Shown: positions 37,503 to 46,076 of the stretch, in pieces | Position numbering within the stretch: the first letter of the stretch is position 1 | How the letters are laid out: the number at the start of each line of letters is the position of its first letter | Origin: an uncultured Pelagibacteraceae bacterium | GTDB lineage: Bacteria; Pseudomonadota; Alphaproteobacteria; Pelagibacterales; Pelagibacteraceae | DNA length: 61,122 bases | NCBI GenBank assembly: GCA_902563075.1 | Contig: CACEWC010000004.1 | Span: forward strand, 1 to 61,122 | Reading direction: 5' to 3' | Notes under the pieces: model-generated | The model's database searches: none | What the model was told of the DNA's origin: nothing | Seen by the model: the letters and a program-made list of their open reading frames with translations, nothing else | Made by a program: the position numbers and the translations under genes

Positions 37503-38425
37503 AATCTGAGACTCTCTATATCTTTAAGATTATTTATAGAATTTATTTTAACATCTTTATTAATTCTTTTTATTAATCCAGATAACACTTTACCAGGACC
37601 AATTTCGATAAATTGATTTACTCCTTTATTTATCATATTAATGACACTTTCTCTCCATCTAACTCTTTTTTCTATTTGTTTAATCAGCAAATTTTTTAAT
37701 TCAGAAATATTTAAAATTTCATCTGCAGTTACATTTGAAATTAAAACATTATTAGACTTTTTAAAATCAATATTTTCCAATTCATTTCTCATTATCTCTG
37801 TTGCTTTACTCATTAAATTACAATGAAATGGCGCACTCACAGGAAGTTTAATATTCTTTATCTTAACATCTTTTAACAACTCGCTTATTGATAACAAATC
37901 CTCATTCTTGCCACTAAGAACAATTTGACCAACAGAGTTATCATTTGCAATTTGTACTTTAAATTTATTTTCTCTTTCTTTTAAAATTTTTTCAATATCC
38001 TCAATTTTTGAACCTAACACTGCTAACATTCCCCCTTCTCCTTTTGGAACTGAGTTTTGCATTGCGTTTCCTCTAACACTTAAGATTTTTATAGTCCTAT
38101 AAAAATCTAAATAATCTGCACAAGATAGCGCAGTATATTCACCTAAAGAATGTCCAGCAAAATATTTTGCCTTGTTCAAATCAATATCAAATTCATCCTT
38201 AACTACTTTAAAAATTGAATAGCTTATTAAAAAAATTGCTGGCTGTGTATTGACTGTAAGATCTAGACTTTCCTTAGGACCCTCTAGTATTATTTTTGAT
38301 AAATTAATTCCTAGGGTTTCATCAGCTTCTTTAAATAATTTTTTTACAAGTTCATATCTATCAAAAAATTCTTTTCCCATTCCAACCATTTGAGAACCTT
38401 GACCGGGAAAAACGACTGAAAACAT
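37499..38425 (-). CDS. fabD: Malonyl-CoA:ACP transacylase
   Basis: The 308-residue protein transfers malonyl groups from CoA to ACP. The nucleophile is Ser93 in GHSLGEYTAL, with FPGQGSQ near the start and a conserved VSAPFHCNLM carrying the catalytic His. It leads the fabD-fabG-acpP-gmk run and diverges from rpsF across 87 bases. No truncation or change is seen. Confidence 0.95.
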   Translation of the reverse strand: MFSVVFPGQGSQMVGMGKEFFDRYELVKKLFKEADETLGINLSKIILEGPKESLDLTVNTQPAIFLISYSIFKVVKDEFDIDLNKAKYFAGHSLGEYTALSCADYLDFYRTIKILSVRGNAMQNSVPKGEGGMLAVLGSKIEDIEKILKERENKFKVQIANDNSVGQIVLSGKNEDLLSISELLKDVKIKNIKLPVSAPFHCNLMSKATEIMRNELENIDFKKSNNVLISNVTADEILNISELKNLLIKQIEKRVRWRESVINMINKGVNQFIEIGPGKVLSGLIKRINKDVKINSINNLKDIESLRL

Positions 38426-38452
38426 TTAAAAAAATAAATTAATTATAGTTTT

Positions 38453-38480
38453 TTTACTGTTGTAATTGATAATTTATAAT
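38453..38480 (+). promoter_or_regulatory. Predicted sigma70-type promoter for rpsF-rpsR-rplI
   Basis: TTTACT at 38453-38458 and a perfect TATAAT at 38475-38480 are separated by 16 bases, in the only non-coding stretch upstream of rpsF. The start codon lies 32 bases after the -10 box. A second overlapping combination, TTGTAA with TATATC, is weaker. The position suits a strong ribosomal-protein promoter, but A+T-rich sequence produces such matches by chance. Confidence 0.5.
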
Positions 38481-38512
38481 AGTATATCCTCATTTTTTAT
38501 CAAAGAAATATT

Positions 38513-38866
38513 ATGAATTTATACGAACATACAATTATAGCGAGACAAGACACTTCTCCGTCTGAATTAAAGCAATTGACTGAAAAATATTCTAAAATTG
38601 TTGAAAAAAATGAGGGTGAAATTGTTAAAACTGAAAACTGGGGTTTATTGAATTTATCTTACTTAATCAAAAAAAATAGGAAGGGTAGCTATATTCATTT
38701 TAAAATAAAAGGTGATGGAAAAGTGATTGAGCAGTTAGAAAAAAATGAAGCAATAGATAAAAAATTGCTTAGAAATTTGACTGTAAAAGTGAAAAAATTT
38801 GATCTTGAAACAAACTATTTTACAAAAAAAGATGATTTTGAAAAAAAAGAAAAGAACAAAAATTAA
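38513..38866 (+). CDS. rpsF: 30S ribosomal protein S6
   Basis: The 117-residue protein starts [13 protein letters not shown] and has the S6 ferredoxin-like fold pattern with [16 protein letters not shown] and a Lys/Asp-rich tail. S6 binds S18 and the central domain of 16S rRNA. It is first in a rpsF-rpsR-rplI-dnaB run, the common bacterial order, and lies 2 bases before rpsR. Confidence 0.96.
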   Translation: MNLYEHTIIARQDTSPSELKQLTEKYSKIVEKNEGEIVKTENWGLLNLSYLIKKNRKGSYIHFKIKGDGKVIEQLEKNEAIDKKLLRNLTVKVKKFDLETNYFTKKDDFEKKEKNKN

Positions 38867-38868
38867 TT

Positions 38869-39141
38869 ATGCCAAAAAAACAGAGTGGAAGTAAAAGAAA
38901 CAAACAAAGTAACTTTTCTAAATTAAGCATTTTTCAACCAAATAAATATAAATTTAAAAAAGCTTGTCCACTTTCAGTAAAAGGTGCACCAAAAATAGAC
39001 TATAAAAATATCAAACTTTTAAAAAAATATGTTTCTGAAAATGGAAAAATTCTCCCCTCAAGAGTTACTAATGTTTCTCAAAAAAAACAAAGGGAGCTTT
39101 CAGTTTCTATTAAAAGAGCAAGAAATTTAGCTTTACTATAA
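38869..39141 (+). CDS. rpsR: 30S ribosomal protein S18
   Basis: The 90-residue basic protein has the S18 core, with [18 protein letters not shown] and the C-terminal [11 protein letters not shown]. The N-terminus is extended with Lys/Ser-rich residues. It pairs with S6 in the small subunit platform. Its stop overlaps the rplI start as TAATG, so translation is coupled. Confidence 0.95.
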   Translation: MPKKQSGSKRNKQSNFSKLSIFQPNKYKFKKACPLSVKGAPKIDYKNIKLLKKYVSENGKILPSRVTNVSQKKQRELSVSIKRARNLALL

Positions 39142-39599
39142 TGAAAGTAATACTTTTAGAAAACTTAAAGAAAATTGGATCTATTGGTGAAGTTATAGAT
39201 GTTAAAAGAGGTTTTGCTAGAAACTTTTTAATTGCAAATAAAAAAGCATTATATGCATCTAAAGAAAATATCAAACAAGTAGAAAAAATTAAGATAGAGT
39301 TATCAAAAAAAGATAATGAAAAAAAACAAAATGCTAAAAAAATTTCTGACCAGATTAATAAAAAGGAATATTCTGTTCGAAAACTAAGTACTGAAAATAA
39401 AGAGTTATACGGCTCAGTGAAACCAACTGAAATATCAAAACTAATTTTCGAGGAAAGTAATTTAGAAATAAAACCCTCTATGATACAGCCTGTAAATGAG
39501 ATAAAATCCCTAGGGAATTTTAAGGTAAAAATTTCATTACACTCTGAAGTTGATGCCGAAATAATGATTAAAGTGTTATCCGCAGAGACAATTCAATAA
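39141..39599 (+). CDS. rplI: 50S ribosomal protein L9
   Basis: The 152-residue protein has the N-terminal L9 domain ([31 protein letters not shown] is the family opening, seen here in its usual form), a Lys-rich connecting helix and a C-terminal domain. It lies between rpsR and dnaB, as in many bacteria. A 68-base spacer separates it from dnaB. Confidence 0.95.
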   Translation: MKVILLENLKKIGSIGEVIDVKRGFARNFLIANKKALYASKENIKQVEKIKIELSKKDNEKKQNAKKISDQINKKEYSVRKLSTENKELYGSVKPTEISKLIFEESNLEIKPSMIQPVNEIKSLGNFKVKISLHSEVDAEIMIKVLSAETIQ

Positions 39600-39667
39600 T
39601 TATACAATTTCATCCACAGCTTTTTTTTTAAATTTAAAATAACATTATTTTTCGTAAACTTGAATCA

Positions 39668-41086
39668 GTGGAAAATAATCTTACATTAATTAAAGAAAAT
39701 TTTAAGGAACTTCCAAACAATATCGAGGCTGAACAATCAGTAATAGGTTCAATTTTAGTAACAAACGAGATTTTTGATGAAATAAATACTATTGTATCAA
39801 GTTCAAATTTTTATGATCCAATGCATCAAAAGATATTTAATGCTATTGAAAACATGATTTATAAGGGAATGCTTGCAAACCCAATTACTCTTAAAAATTT
39901 TTTTGAGAATGAAAAAGATGATCTTAATATCCCTGAATATTTAGTAAAAATTACTAAATTTTCAACATCTGTTAGACAAGCAATTGAATATTCAAAAATT
40001 ATATATGATATGTTCGTTAGAAGAGAGCTTGTAAAAATCTCAGAGCAAATAATTGATACTGCAAAAGAAACTAATCTAGATACTAATGGTCAAGACATTA
40101 TAGAAAATTCTGAAAAACTTTTATATGATTTAGCTGAAAAAGGATCATTTAACTCTTCACTAGTAAAATTTGATGATGCAATGAGACAAACTATTGAAAT
40201 GGCATCTGCTGCATACAAGAATGAGGGGGGAATAGTTGGTGTGCCGACTGGACTTAGAGACCTAGATGATAAATTAGGTGGTCTTCATCAATCTGATTTA
40301 GTCATTATTGCTGGAAGACCCTCTATGGGTAAAACTTCTCTTGCAACAAACATAGCTTTCAACGCTGCCCAAAAAATTCAAGAAAATGGAACTAAGTCCT
40401 CTGTAGCTTTTTTTTCATTAGAAATGTCATCTGAACAACTTTCAACTAGAATAATTTCTGAACAAGCAAGAATCGGTTCTAATGATATAAGAAGAGGTAG
40501 AATTTCTGATGAACAATTTGATCAGTTTTTAGAAACATCAAAGAATATTTCTGAACTTCCTTTGTTTATTGATGAAACACCAGCAATAAGTATTGCGGCA
40601 ATGAGCAATAGAGCGAGAAGAATAAAAAGACTTCATGGTTTAGATTTGATTGTTGTAGACTATATCCAGCTTATGAAAGGATCTTTTAATAATAAAGACG
40701 GAAGAGTTCAAGAAATTTCACAAATCACTCAAGGATTGAAGGCAATTGCAAAAGAGTTGGGTGTGCCTGTTCTTGCATTATCTCAATTATCAAGACAAGT
40801 TGAGCAAAGAGATGACCACAAACCTCAGCTCTCTGACCTAAGAGAGTCTGGTTCAATTGAGCAAGATGCAGATGTAGTCATGTTTGTATATAGGGAAGGC
40901 TATTATCTGCAAAGAAAAGAGCCAAGAGAAGCTACAGTGGAACACGCGGAATGGCAGGCAAAGATGAATGAAGTTGCGCATTTGGCTGAGATTATCATTG
41001 GGAAACAACGACACGGTCCCATTGGTAAAGTAACTCTTGAGTTTGAGGAAAGATTTACAAAATTTAAAGATACTCAAAATAATTAA
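39668..41086 (+). CDS. dnaB: Replicative DNA helicase
   Basis: The 472-residue hexameric helicase has an N-terminal domain (EAEQSVIGSIL) and a RecA-like C-terminal domain. The Walker A is GRPSMGKTSLATN, with DLIVVDYIQLM as Walker B and ALSQLSRQVEQR following. It unwinds DNA at the fork. I accept a GTG start at 39668. The rplI-dnaB order is typical; the usual next genes in alphaproteobacteria (alr, radA) are replaced by an RND-type exporter. No intein is present. Confidence 0.95.
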   Translation: MENNLTLIKENFKELPNNIEAEQSVIGSILVTNEIFDEINTIVSSSNFYDPMHQKIFNAIENMIYKGMLANPITLKNFFENEKDDLNIPEYLVKITKFSTSVRQAIEYSKIIYDMFVRRELVKISEQIIDTAKETNLDTNGQDIIENSEKLLYDLAEKGSFNSSLVKFDDAMRQTIEMASAAYKNEGGIVGVPTGLRDLDDKLGGLHQSDLVIIAGRPSMGKTSLATNIAFNAAQKIQENGTKSSVAFFSLEMSSEQLSTRIISEQARIGSNDIRRGRISDEQFDQFLETSKNISELPLFIDETPAISIAAMSNRARRIKRLHGLDLIVVDYIQLMKGSFNNKDGRVQEISQITQGLKAIAKELGVPVLALSQLSRQVEQRDDHKPQLSDLRESGSIEQDADVVMFVYREGYYLQRKEPREATVEHAEWQAKMNEVAHLAEIIIGKQRHGPIGKVTLEFEERFTKFKDTQNN

Positions 41087-41106
41087 TTTACAATATAACA
41101 GGTTAA

Positions 41107-43491
41107 ATGATTGATCATTTATACCAAAATACAATCTTAAAAAATCCTAAATCTATCCTAATCATTTTATTAATCACGCTAATTAGTTTTGGATATTACT
41201 CTAAGGATTTTAGGCTTGATGCATCATCTGAAACACTATTAATCGAAGGGGATCCTGATCTTAAATACTTAAAAGAAGTGACAAATAGATATGGTTCAAA
41301 GGAGTTTCTCGTTTTAACTCATACACCTAATAATAGTATGGTATCTGAGAGTGCGATAAATAATCTACTTAGTTTAAAATATAAACTCCAAAGTTTAGAT
41401 TGGGTTCATAGTGTTATTACTCTTTTAGATATACCTTTATTGGATAATTCTGATGCACCTCTTCAAGAAAGACTTTTAAATTTTAAAACACTTAAAGATG
41501 AAGATGTTGATAAAGAGAGAGGCTTTAAAGAAATTTTAGCAAGTCCAGTTTTTAGAAATTTTGTTATTAGTGAGGACGGTAAGACAAGTGGAATTATTGT
41601 CAATATTAAAGAGAATAAAAAATTGGAGGATATTGAAAATAAATCAGATAAGGAAATACAAATATTAAAAGATCAAATAAAAAAAGATAATCATGATAAT
41701 ATTTTAGAAATTAGAGAAGTAATCAAAAGTTACGATGACATAGGAAAAATTTATTTAGGTGGTATACCAATGATTGCTGATGACATGATGACTTTCATTA
41801 AAAATGATATCATTGTTTTTGGTTTAGGCGTACTTGCATTTATTATTGCAACCTTATGGTTTGTTTTTAGAAATTTAATTTGGGTAGTGGTTCCAATAAG
41901 TAGTTGTTTCTTTTCAGTTATAATTATGATGGGTCTTCTAGGCCTAATTGGCTGGAAAGTTACTGTAATTTCGTCAAACTTTATTGCACTGATGTTAATT
42001 TTAACTATGGCGATGAATATTCATATGAGTACAAGATTTATACAATTAAGAAAGATTTATCCTAACAAAAATAATCATGAAATAATCTCTTTAACGACAA
42101 AAAAAATGTTCTGGCCAATCCTTTATACTGCTTTAACAACTATTATTGCTTTTTTATCTTTGATTTTTAGTGAAATCAAACCAGTTATAGATTTTGGTTT
42201 GATGATGACATTTGGATTAATAACATCATTTGTTATTACTTTTACCCTGCTTCCAAGTTTATTAAGTTTTTTAAAAGATAATAGAACTCTTTTAAAAGAG
42301 GAAGCCGACTCCAAAATAACTTCTTTTTTAGGAAAAATTTCTATTAATTTTAAAAATCAAGTTTTTATAATAACTGGGATAGTAATTATTTTAAGTATAA
42401 CCGGAATAAGTAAATTGGAAGTTGAAAATAGTTTTATAAATTATTTTAGTAAAAAGACAGAAATTTATAAAGGTATGAAATTAATTGATGAAAAACTAGG
42501 TGGAACAACGCCCCTTGAAGTAATTTTAAAGTTTCCAGAAAAAAAGGAAGATAAATTAGAGGAAGATGACGAATTTGAGGATTGGGGTGATGAAGAAAAA
42601 AATGATAACAAATATTGGTTTACAAAAGATAAAATAGAAACAATTTCTAACATACATAATTATCTTGATAGTCTTCCTCAGATAGGAAAAGTTTTATCCT
42701 TTTCATCAATAGTTGATGTTGCAACTCAGTTAAATAATAATAAACCTCTTGGGACTTTGGAGATGGGTGTTTTATATACTAAAATTCCTGAAAATATCAA
42801 AACTGAGATAGTTGATCCTTATATTTCAATAAAAGACAACGAGGCTCGAATAAGTCTAAGAATAATCGACTCACAAAAAGATCTTAAAAGAAACGAGCTT
42901 ATCAAAAAAATAAATTTTGATCTACAAAACGAATTTGGATTAAACGAGGATCGATACAAATTAGCTGGGGTGATGATCTTATTCAATAATTTATTACAAA
43001 GTTTGTTTAAATCTCAAATTCTTACCTTGGGACTTGTCATGCTGGGTATTTTTGGAATGTTTGTTATTTTATTTAAGAACATCAAATTATCTTTAATTGG
43101 AGTTGTCCCAAACTTTATTGCAGCATTCTTTATTTTAGGAATAATAGGTATGCTAGAGATACCTTTAGACATGATGACTATAACAATTGCTGCTATTACA
43201 ATAGGTATAGCGGTTGATAACAGCATACACTATATCTACAGATTTAAAGAAGAGTTCAACAAAATTAATGACTATAAAAAAACGATAAAAACTTGTCATT
43301 CAACAGTTGGTGTAGCAATCCTAAATACTTCTATAACAATAGTTTTTGGATTTTCTATTTTAGTTTTATCTAAATTCATACCTACAATCTATTTTGGAGT
43401 TTTCACAGGATTAGCAATGTTATTTGCGATGATTTCTGTTTTGACCTTACTTCCATCTTTAATATTAGTTTTTAAGCCATTTGGTAAATAA
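41107..43491 (+). CDS. MMPL/RND-superfamily transporter (HAE3-like)
   Basis: The 794-residue inner-membrane protein has two repeats, each with one helix, a large periplasmic loop and five more helices. The first helix is about residues 15-35. Helices 2-6 span about 230-400 and the second set follows about 420-790. AIGIAVDNSIHYIYRF and MAMNIHMSTRF sit in the equivalent transmembrane helices. An unusual acidic stretch (about residues 470-500, EEDDEFEDWGDEEKND) lies in the second periplasmic loop. The family exports lipids, hopanoids or hydrophobic compounds, but no substrate can be named. It is 20 bases after dnaB and 6 bases before cvpA. Confidence 0.82.
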   Translation: MIDHLYQNTILKNPKSILIILLITLISFGYYSKDFRLDASSETLLIEGDPDLKYLKEVTNRYGSKEFLVLTHTPNNSMVSESAINNLLSLKYKLQSLDWVHSVITLLDIPLLDNSDAPLQERLLNFKTLKDEDVDKERGFKEILASPVFRNFVISEDGKTSGIIVNIKENKKLEDIENKSDKEIQILKDQIKKDNHDNILEIREVIKSYDDIGKIYLGGIPMIADDMMTFIKNDIIVFGLGVLAFIIATLWFVFRNLIWVVVPISSCFFSVIIMMGLLGLIGWKVTVISSNFIALMLILTMAMNIHMSTRFIQLRKIYPNKNNHEIISLTTKKMFWPILYTALTTIIAFLSLIFSEIKPVIDFGLMMTFGLITSFVITFTLLPSLLSFLKDNRTLLKEEADSKITSFLGKISINFKNQVFIITGIVIILSITGISKLEVENSFINYFSKKTEIYKGMKLIDEKLGGTTPLEVILKFPEKKEDKLEEDDEFEDWGDEEKNDNKYWFTKDKIETISNIHNYLDSLPQIGKVLSFSSIVDVATQLNNNKPLGTLEMGVLYTKIPENIKTEIVDPYISIKDNEARISLRIIDSQKDLKRNELIKKINFDLQNEFGLNEDRYKLAGVMILFNNLLQSLFKSQILTLGLVMLGIFGMFVILFKNIKLSLIGVVPNFIAAFFILGIIGMLEIPLDMMTITIAAITIGIAVDNSIHYIYRFKEEFNKINDYKKTIKTCHSTVGVAILNTSITIVFGFSILVLSKFIPTIYFGVFTGLAMLFAMISVLTLLPSLILVFKPFGK

Positions 43492-43497
43492 GAATAT

Positions 43498-44055
43498 ATG
43501 CTTGAAATAACTTTAAAATTTTTTGATGAAATTTTTGATTTAATTTCTGTAATCGATTTGATCTATATATTGATAACTATTCTTTCACTAATAAAGTGTT
43601 ATAGCAAAGGTTTTGTCTTGAGTATACTTTCAATGTCAAAGTGGTTATTAGCATATATTGCAACTTTGATATTATTTCCAAGATTAAAACCATATGTCAA
43701 AAATATTATAGATAATGAATATGTGCTTGATGTAGGACTTGGAATAACAATCTTTATTATAGTTATCTTTTCAATATTGTTGATTAATAAAGGGATTAGT
43801 AACGCAATCAAATATACTGGTATAGGAAGTTTAGATACTGTTTTCGGATTCTTTTTTGGATTTATTCGAGCATATGTTATCTCCATATGTATATTTTCAG
43901 GTGTACATATCGTGTATAATTATGACAAATGGCCAGTAAATTTAAACAAATCATACACCTTTCCATATCTTGAAAAAGGTAGTAATTATTTATTAAAAGT
44001 TTTTCCAAATGAAAAAACATATAAAGATTCTAAAGAAAAAATTGAAGACTTATAA
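43498..44055 (+). CDS. cvpA: CvpA family membrane protein
   Basis: The 185-residue protein has four predicted helices in the CvpA pattern, with KGFVLSILSMSKWLLAY, GIGSLDTVFGFFFGFIRAY and a hydrophilic C-terminal tail. The family is linked to colicin V production and envelope stress, with no settled mechanism. Its position directly before purF is one of the most conserved cvpA neighbourhoods in bacteria, which strongly supports the call. Its stop lies inside the start region of purF. Confidence 0.87.
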   Translation: MLEITLKFFDEIFDLISVIDLIYILITILSLIKCYSKGFVLSILSMSKWLLAYIATLILFPRLKPYVKNIIDNEYVLDVGLGITIFIIVIFSILLINKGISNAIKYTGIGSLDTVFGFFFGFIRAYVISICIFSGVHIVYNYDKWPVNLNKSYTFPYLEKGSNYLLKVFPNEKTYKDSKEKIEDL

Positions 44056-45490
44056 TCCAAAATTGAATGAAGAATGCGGTGTGTTTGGGATTGCTAATGT
44101 AAAAGATGCATCAGCTTTAACCGCTCTTGGATTACACTCTCTACAACATAGAGGACAAGAGGGCTGTGGAATAGTAACATTTGATGGAGAAAGATATTAT
44201 TCGGAGAAAAGATTTGGGTTAGTTGGTGACAACTTTAATAAGGAAAAGGTCCTAGATAATCTCAAGGGAAATTTTGCAATTGGTCATAATCGATATAGTA
44301 CTACTGGAAATAATACATTAAGAAACATTCAGCCTTTCTTTGCAGATACCAATGCTGGTGGGATTGGGGTTGCTCACAATGGAAATTTAACAAATTCAAT
44401 TTACTTAAGAAATAAACTTGTTGAAGAAGGAGCAATTTTCTACACGACCTCTGACACTGAAACAATTGTACAACTAATAGCAAAATCAAAAAGATTAAAA
44501 ACTATTGATAAAATAATAGATGCGATATTTCAAATTCAAGGCGGATATGCCCTTGTGATGTTAACTCAAAATCTACTGGTAGGAGTTAGAGATCCTTATG
44601 GTATTAGACCTTTAGTTATAGGTAAATTAAAAAAAAGCTACGTTCTTGCATCTGAGACCTGTGCATTGGATATTATAGGTGCAAAATTTATTCGAGAAGT
44701 AGATAATGGTGAAATTGTTTTAATTGAAAATGATAAATTAAAAAGTATAAAACCTTTTCCAATTAAAAAAATCAGACCTTGTGTTTTTGAATATATTTAT
44801 TTTGCAAGACCAGATAGTATTCTTAATGGAAAAACTGCATATGAGCACCGTAAAAATTTAGGTAAAGAGTTAGCAAAAGAAAACGATATTGATGCTGATA
44901 TTATTGTTCCAGTTCCAGACTCTGGAAACGCAGCGGCTTTGGGTTTTGCGCAGCACTTAAATAAAAATTATGAACATGGATTAATTAGAAATCATTATGT
45001 TGGAAGAACCTTTATTGAACCAAGTCAAAAAATAAGAAGTTTGGGGGTTAAGCTTAAATTAAATGCAAATCAAACAACAATTGAAAATAAAAAGATTATT
45101 CTTGTTGATGATTCTTTGGTTAGAGGAACGACATCTCATAAAATTGTAAAAATGCTTTATGATGCTGGAGCAAAAGAGGTTCATGTTAGAATTGCTTGTC
45201 CTGAAATTAAACACCCAGATTTCTATGGAGTTGATACACCAACAAAAAAAGAATTGTTAGCTGCAAATAAAAATAATGATGAAATCTGTGAATACATTGG
45301 TGCTAAATCATTAAAATTTTTATCTATTCAAGGTATGTATAAAGCTATTGGATTTGATAAAAGAAACGAAAATTATCCACAATTAACGGATCATTATTTC
45401 ACTGGAGATTATCCAGTAAAACCTGTAGATGAATTGGGTGACAGCAAGATAACTCAGCTTTCTTTACTAAGTACAGCATCAAATAATTAA
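44042..45490 (+). CDS. purF: Amidophosphoribosyltransferase
   Basis: The enzyme makes phosphoribosylamine, the first step of purine synthesis. It has the N-terminal nucleophile ECGVFGI, LQHRGQEGCGI, GHNRYSTTGNN, and the phosphoribosyl site VDDSLVRGTT. Two starts are possible. An ATG at 44009 gives 493 residues and overlaps cvpA by 47 bases. A TTG at 44042 gives 482 residues and puts the catalytic Cys at position 12, exactly as in B. subtilis, where an 11-residue propeptide is removed. I prefer the TTG for that reason, although the upstream Shine-Dalgarno is weak in both cases. Confidence 0.93.
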   Translation: MKTYNPKLNEECGVFGIANVKDASALTALGLHSLQHRGQEGCGIVTFDGERYYSEKRFGLVGDNFNKEKVLDNLKGNFAIGHNRYSTTGNNTLRNIQPFFADTNAGGIGVAHNGNLTNSIYLRNKLVEEGAIFYTTSDTETIVQLIAKSKRLKTIDKIIDAIFQIQGGYALVMLTQNLLVGVRDPYGIRPLVIGKLKKSYVLASETCALDIIGAKFIREVDNGEIVLIENDKLKSIKPFPIKKIRPCVFEYIYFARPDSILNGKTAYEHRKNLGKELAKENDIDADIIVPVPDSGNAAALGFAQHLNKNYEHGLIRNHYVGRTFIEPSQKIRSLGVKLKLNANQTTIENKKIILVDDSLVRGTTSHKIVKMLYDAGAKEVHVRIACPEIKHPDFYGVDTPTKKELLAANKNNDEICEYIGAKSLKFLSIQGMYKAIGFDKRNENYPQLTDHYFTGDYPVKPVDELGDSKITQLSLLSTASNN

Positions 45491-45493
45491 TTT

Positions 45494-46051
45494 ATGAAAA
45501 AAGTAAGTTTTACAGAAATGAAAAATGGAACCAAAGAAGATTATCTTTTTCTTGATAAACATGAAAAAGATTTTGCAAGTAAAACAGCTGACAGGATATT
45601 AAAATTTATGTCTGGACTTACTGAAACTTTAGAAGGTTACCAAGTTTCAAGACTGGAACATTCGCTTCAAAGCGCTACCAGAGCTTATAGAAATGGAGAA
45701 AGTGATGAAATGGTTGTAGCTGCTTTATTGCATGATATTGGTGATGAACTAGCCCCAATGAACCATTCAGAATATGCTGCAGCGATACTTAAACCATATG
45801 TGTCAGAAAAAACTCATTGGATTGTTGAGAAACATGGTGAGTTTCAGATGTATTATTACGCTCACCATTTAGGTGGAAACAAAAATAAAAGAGACGAATA
45901 TAGAAATCATAAATATTATCAGGACACAGTAGATTTTTGTGAAAAATATGATCAAAACTCATTTGATCCAAATTATAAATCTTTACCATTAGATTTCTTT
46001 AAACCCTTTGTAAAAAAAGTTTTTTCGAGAAAACCTTACTCTTCACTGTAA
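45494..46051 (+). CDS. HD-domain protein related to PhnZ-type diiron oxygenases
   Basis: The 185-residue protein has an HD-domain metal site in the order expected for the mixed-valence diiron oxygenase branch (PhnZ, TmpB, myo-inositol oxygenase). The candidate ligands are His56 (RLEHSLQ), His80-Asp81 (LLHDIGD), His91, His114 (VEKHGEF) and Asp153 (CEKYDQN). The spacings are close to those I recall for PhnZ (34, 58-59, 80, 104, 161). The Tyr/Glu pair that closes the PhnZ active site is not conserved: the residues before LEH read EGYQVSR. It sits 3 bases after purF and 25 before gshA. It could be an oxygenase of an unknown substrate or a phosphohydrolase; the reaction is not assigned. Confidence 0.72.
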   Translation: MKKVSFTEMKNGTKEDYLFLDKHEKDFASKTADRILKFMSGLTETLEGYQVSRLEHSLQSATRAYRNGESDEMVVAALLHDIGDELAPMNHSEYAAAILKPYVSEKTHWIVEKHGEFQMYYYAHHLGGNKNKRDEYRNHKYYQDTVDFCEKYDQNSFDPNYKSLPLDFFKPFVKKVFSRKPYSSL

Positions 46052-46076
46052 AATTTTATAGGCTATATTCTCAAAT

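Noticed and set aside
38481..38512. Possible S6:S18-binding autoregulatory hairpin in the rpsF leader.
   Set aside because: The leader is short and A+T-rich, and I cannot see the expected stem with its CCG-containing bulge and loop.
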